A DNA stretch of 54,686 nucleotides. Source: Paracoccaceae bacterium. GTDB lineage: Bacteria; Pseudomonadota; Alphaproteobacteria; Rhodobacterales; Rhodobacteraceae. Positions 53,881 through 54,686 of this stretch are shown here, piece by piece. The position numbers were made by a program, and so were the translations under genes. How positions within the stretch are numbered: the first letter of the stretch is position 1; each line of letters begins with the position of its first letter. The notes below the pieces were generated by a model that was given only the letters and a program-made list of their open reading frames with translations, made no database searches and was not told the DNA's origin. The stretch spans positions 1-54,686 of the forward strand of contig JAOGIM010000010.1 of NCBI GenBank assembly GCA_028150825.1. The letters run 5' to 3'.

Positions 53881-54686
53881 GTGTGCGGTATAGTTGGTCT
53901 ATTTATAAAAGAAAAGTCGCTTGAACCAAAATTGGGGGGTTTGTTGGCAGACATGTTAATCACGATGACAGATCGTGGCCCAGACAGCGCTGGTTTTGCA
54001 ATTTACTGTTCTGATAATGGAGGCCACTCAAAGCTGACAATTCAATCGGATCAAGCAGATCGTGATTTTGCATCGCTTGCGACGGATCTGAGCCAAGAAA
54101 TCGGATCGGAAGTGAAACTGCAACGCAACGACACGCATGCAGTTTTAGAAGTTGCTTCCGATAAAACTGAGTTGGCTCGCAATGCACTTGCCAAATGTCG
54201 GGCAGGCGTCCGCATAATGAGCGGTGGAGCTGCGATTGAGATTTACAAGGAAGTTGGACTTCCTAAGAATGTCGCTCAGCGCTTTCAACTCTCGACGATG
54301 TCTGGCTCGCATGGGGTTGGTCACACGCGTATGGCAACAGAATCAGCCGTGACCACAGATGGCGCACATCCGTTTTCAACGGGCCCAGATCAATGCCTTG
54401 TACACAACGGCTCACTTTCAAATCATAATAGCATGCGTCGTAAGTTGCGCCGGAAAGGAATTCGGATCGAAAGTGCAAATGACACAGAGGTTGGAGCGGC
54501 CTATCTCACTTGGAAAATGCAAGAAGGCGCAACTTTGGGCCAAGCCTTGCAAACCTCTCTTGAGGATTTAGACGGTTTTTTCACCTTTGTTGTTGGTACA
54601 AAAGATGGATTTGGCGTGGTCCGTGATACGATTGCCTGTAAACCTGCAGTTTTGGCTGAAACGGATCAGTACGTCGCATTTGGAAG
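53881..54686 (+). CDS. Class II glutamine amidotransferase (GlxB / N-methylglutamate synthase subunit A-like), partial
   Basis: Runs off the window; 268 codons visible. The start is GTG 53881, giving MCGIVGLF, so that Cys2 becomes the N-terminal nucleophile after Met removal. An ATG at 53879 overlaps it in another frame but stops after four codons. Other Ntn-hydrolase motifs: TDRGPDSAGFA, GHTRMATESAVTTDGAHPF and CLVHNGSLSNHNSMRR, then NDTEVGAAYL. This domain, as a separate protein, releases ammonia from glutamine for GlxBCD/MgsABC complexes (glutamate-synthase-like, including N-methylglutamate synthesis from methylamine). The next genes are outside the window; the XRE-cupin regulator upstream fits this cluster type. 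Confidence 0.88.
   Translation, partial: MCGIVGLFIKEKSLEPKLGGLLADMLITMTDRGPDSAGFAIYCSDNGGHSKLTIQSDQADRDFASLATDLSQEIGSEVKLQRNDTHAVLEVASDKTELARNALAKCRAGVRIMSGGAAIEIYKEVGLPKNVAQRFQLSTMSGSHGVGHTRMATESAVTTDGAHPFSTGPDQCLVHNGSLSNHNSMRRKLRRKGIRIESANDTEVGAAYLTWKMQEGATLGQALQTSLEDLDGFFTFVVGTKDGFGVVRDTIACKPAVLAETDQYVAFG

Noticed and set aside
1-54686. tRNA, rRNA, transposase and phage integrase genes
   Set aside because: I looked for T-loop sequences, rRNA landmarks and DDE/tyrosine recombinase motifs and saw none; a covariance-model scan could still reveal a small RNA.

Overview
The window looks like chromosomal DNA from a marine, Roseobacter-type alphaproteobacterium (order Rhodobacterales) of fairly low GC, roughly mid-40s percent by eye. 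Supporting signs are the infA-maf-rng block with a short RNase E/G, the rnd-lptC-lptA-lptB-hpf-ptsN order without rpoN, the density of ABC importers, and the catabolic gene repertoire. I saw no rRNA, tRNA, insertion sequence, prophage or CRISPR array. Several gaps between genes hold decayed genes that still align by eye to known families, so this lineage appears to be losing genes.

Layout, left to right. (1) 1-7.1 kb, nitrogen acquisition: the end of a LivH-type permease gene, livM, an acetamidase/formamidase, a DMT exporter, an AhpD-like protein, a polar amino-acid type ABC importer split over two divergent units (ATPase-permease on minus, binding protein on plus), and a creatininase-family amidohydrolase. 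(2) 7.4-13.8 kb, mixed small genes: bactofilin, small ORFs, an HD-domain protein, a BLUF blue-light sensor, a LysE exporter, a methyltransferase pseudogene, a Nit-type carbon-nitrogen hydrolase and a RidA-family protein. (3) 13.8-25.3 kb, a complete-looking inositol island: a sugar ABC importer whose permease carries a large soluble insertion, a LacI regulator, a Gfo/Idh/MocA dehydrogenase with iolE, and the divergent operon iolD-iolC-iolB-iolJ. Two identical 16-bp palindromes, TTGCAACCGGTTGCAA, lie in the two divergent promoter regions and are probably the LacI operators. Together these genes would import inositol and convert it to DHAP plus malonate semialdehyde; iolA is not in the window.

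(4) 25.3-32.6 kb, an eight-gene minus-strand acyl-CoA operon: AMP-forming ligase, SDR, MaoC hydratase, nitronate monooxygenase-like protein, histidine phosphatase, APH-like kinase, PaaI-type thioesterase and MDR reductase. (5) 32.7-38.8 kb, housekeeping: rnd, LPS export (lptC, lptA, lptB), ribosome hibernation factor, ptsN, a galE remnant, galU and cysQ. (6) 40.0-43.1 kb: dnaK-dnaJ behind a recognisable alphaproteobacterial RpoH promoter and a structured leader. (7) 43.1-47.8 kb: a poorly coding stretch with tesA, a full-length but wrecked group II pyridoxal-dependent decarboxylase pseudogene (45050-46470, minus), and one orphan 117-aa ORF. (8) 47.8-54.7 kb: infA-maf-rng, a GPH sugar symporter, an SLC13/RCK anion transporter, an XRE-cupin regulator, and the start of a class II glutamine amidotransferase gene of the GlxB/MgsA type that runs off the end.

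I found no clearly new defence or mobile system. The most original signals are the permease insertion, the paired inositol operators with a terminator inside the transporter operon, the hairpin over the ptsN ribosome binding site, the AT-rich palindrome before the amidotransferase gene, and the three hidden pseudogenes. All identifications are by reading the sequence and from family knowledge; no database search was run.
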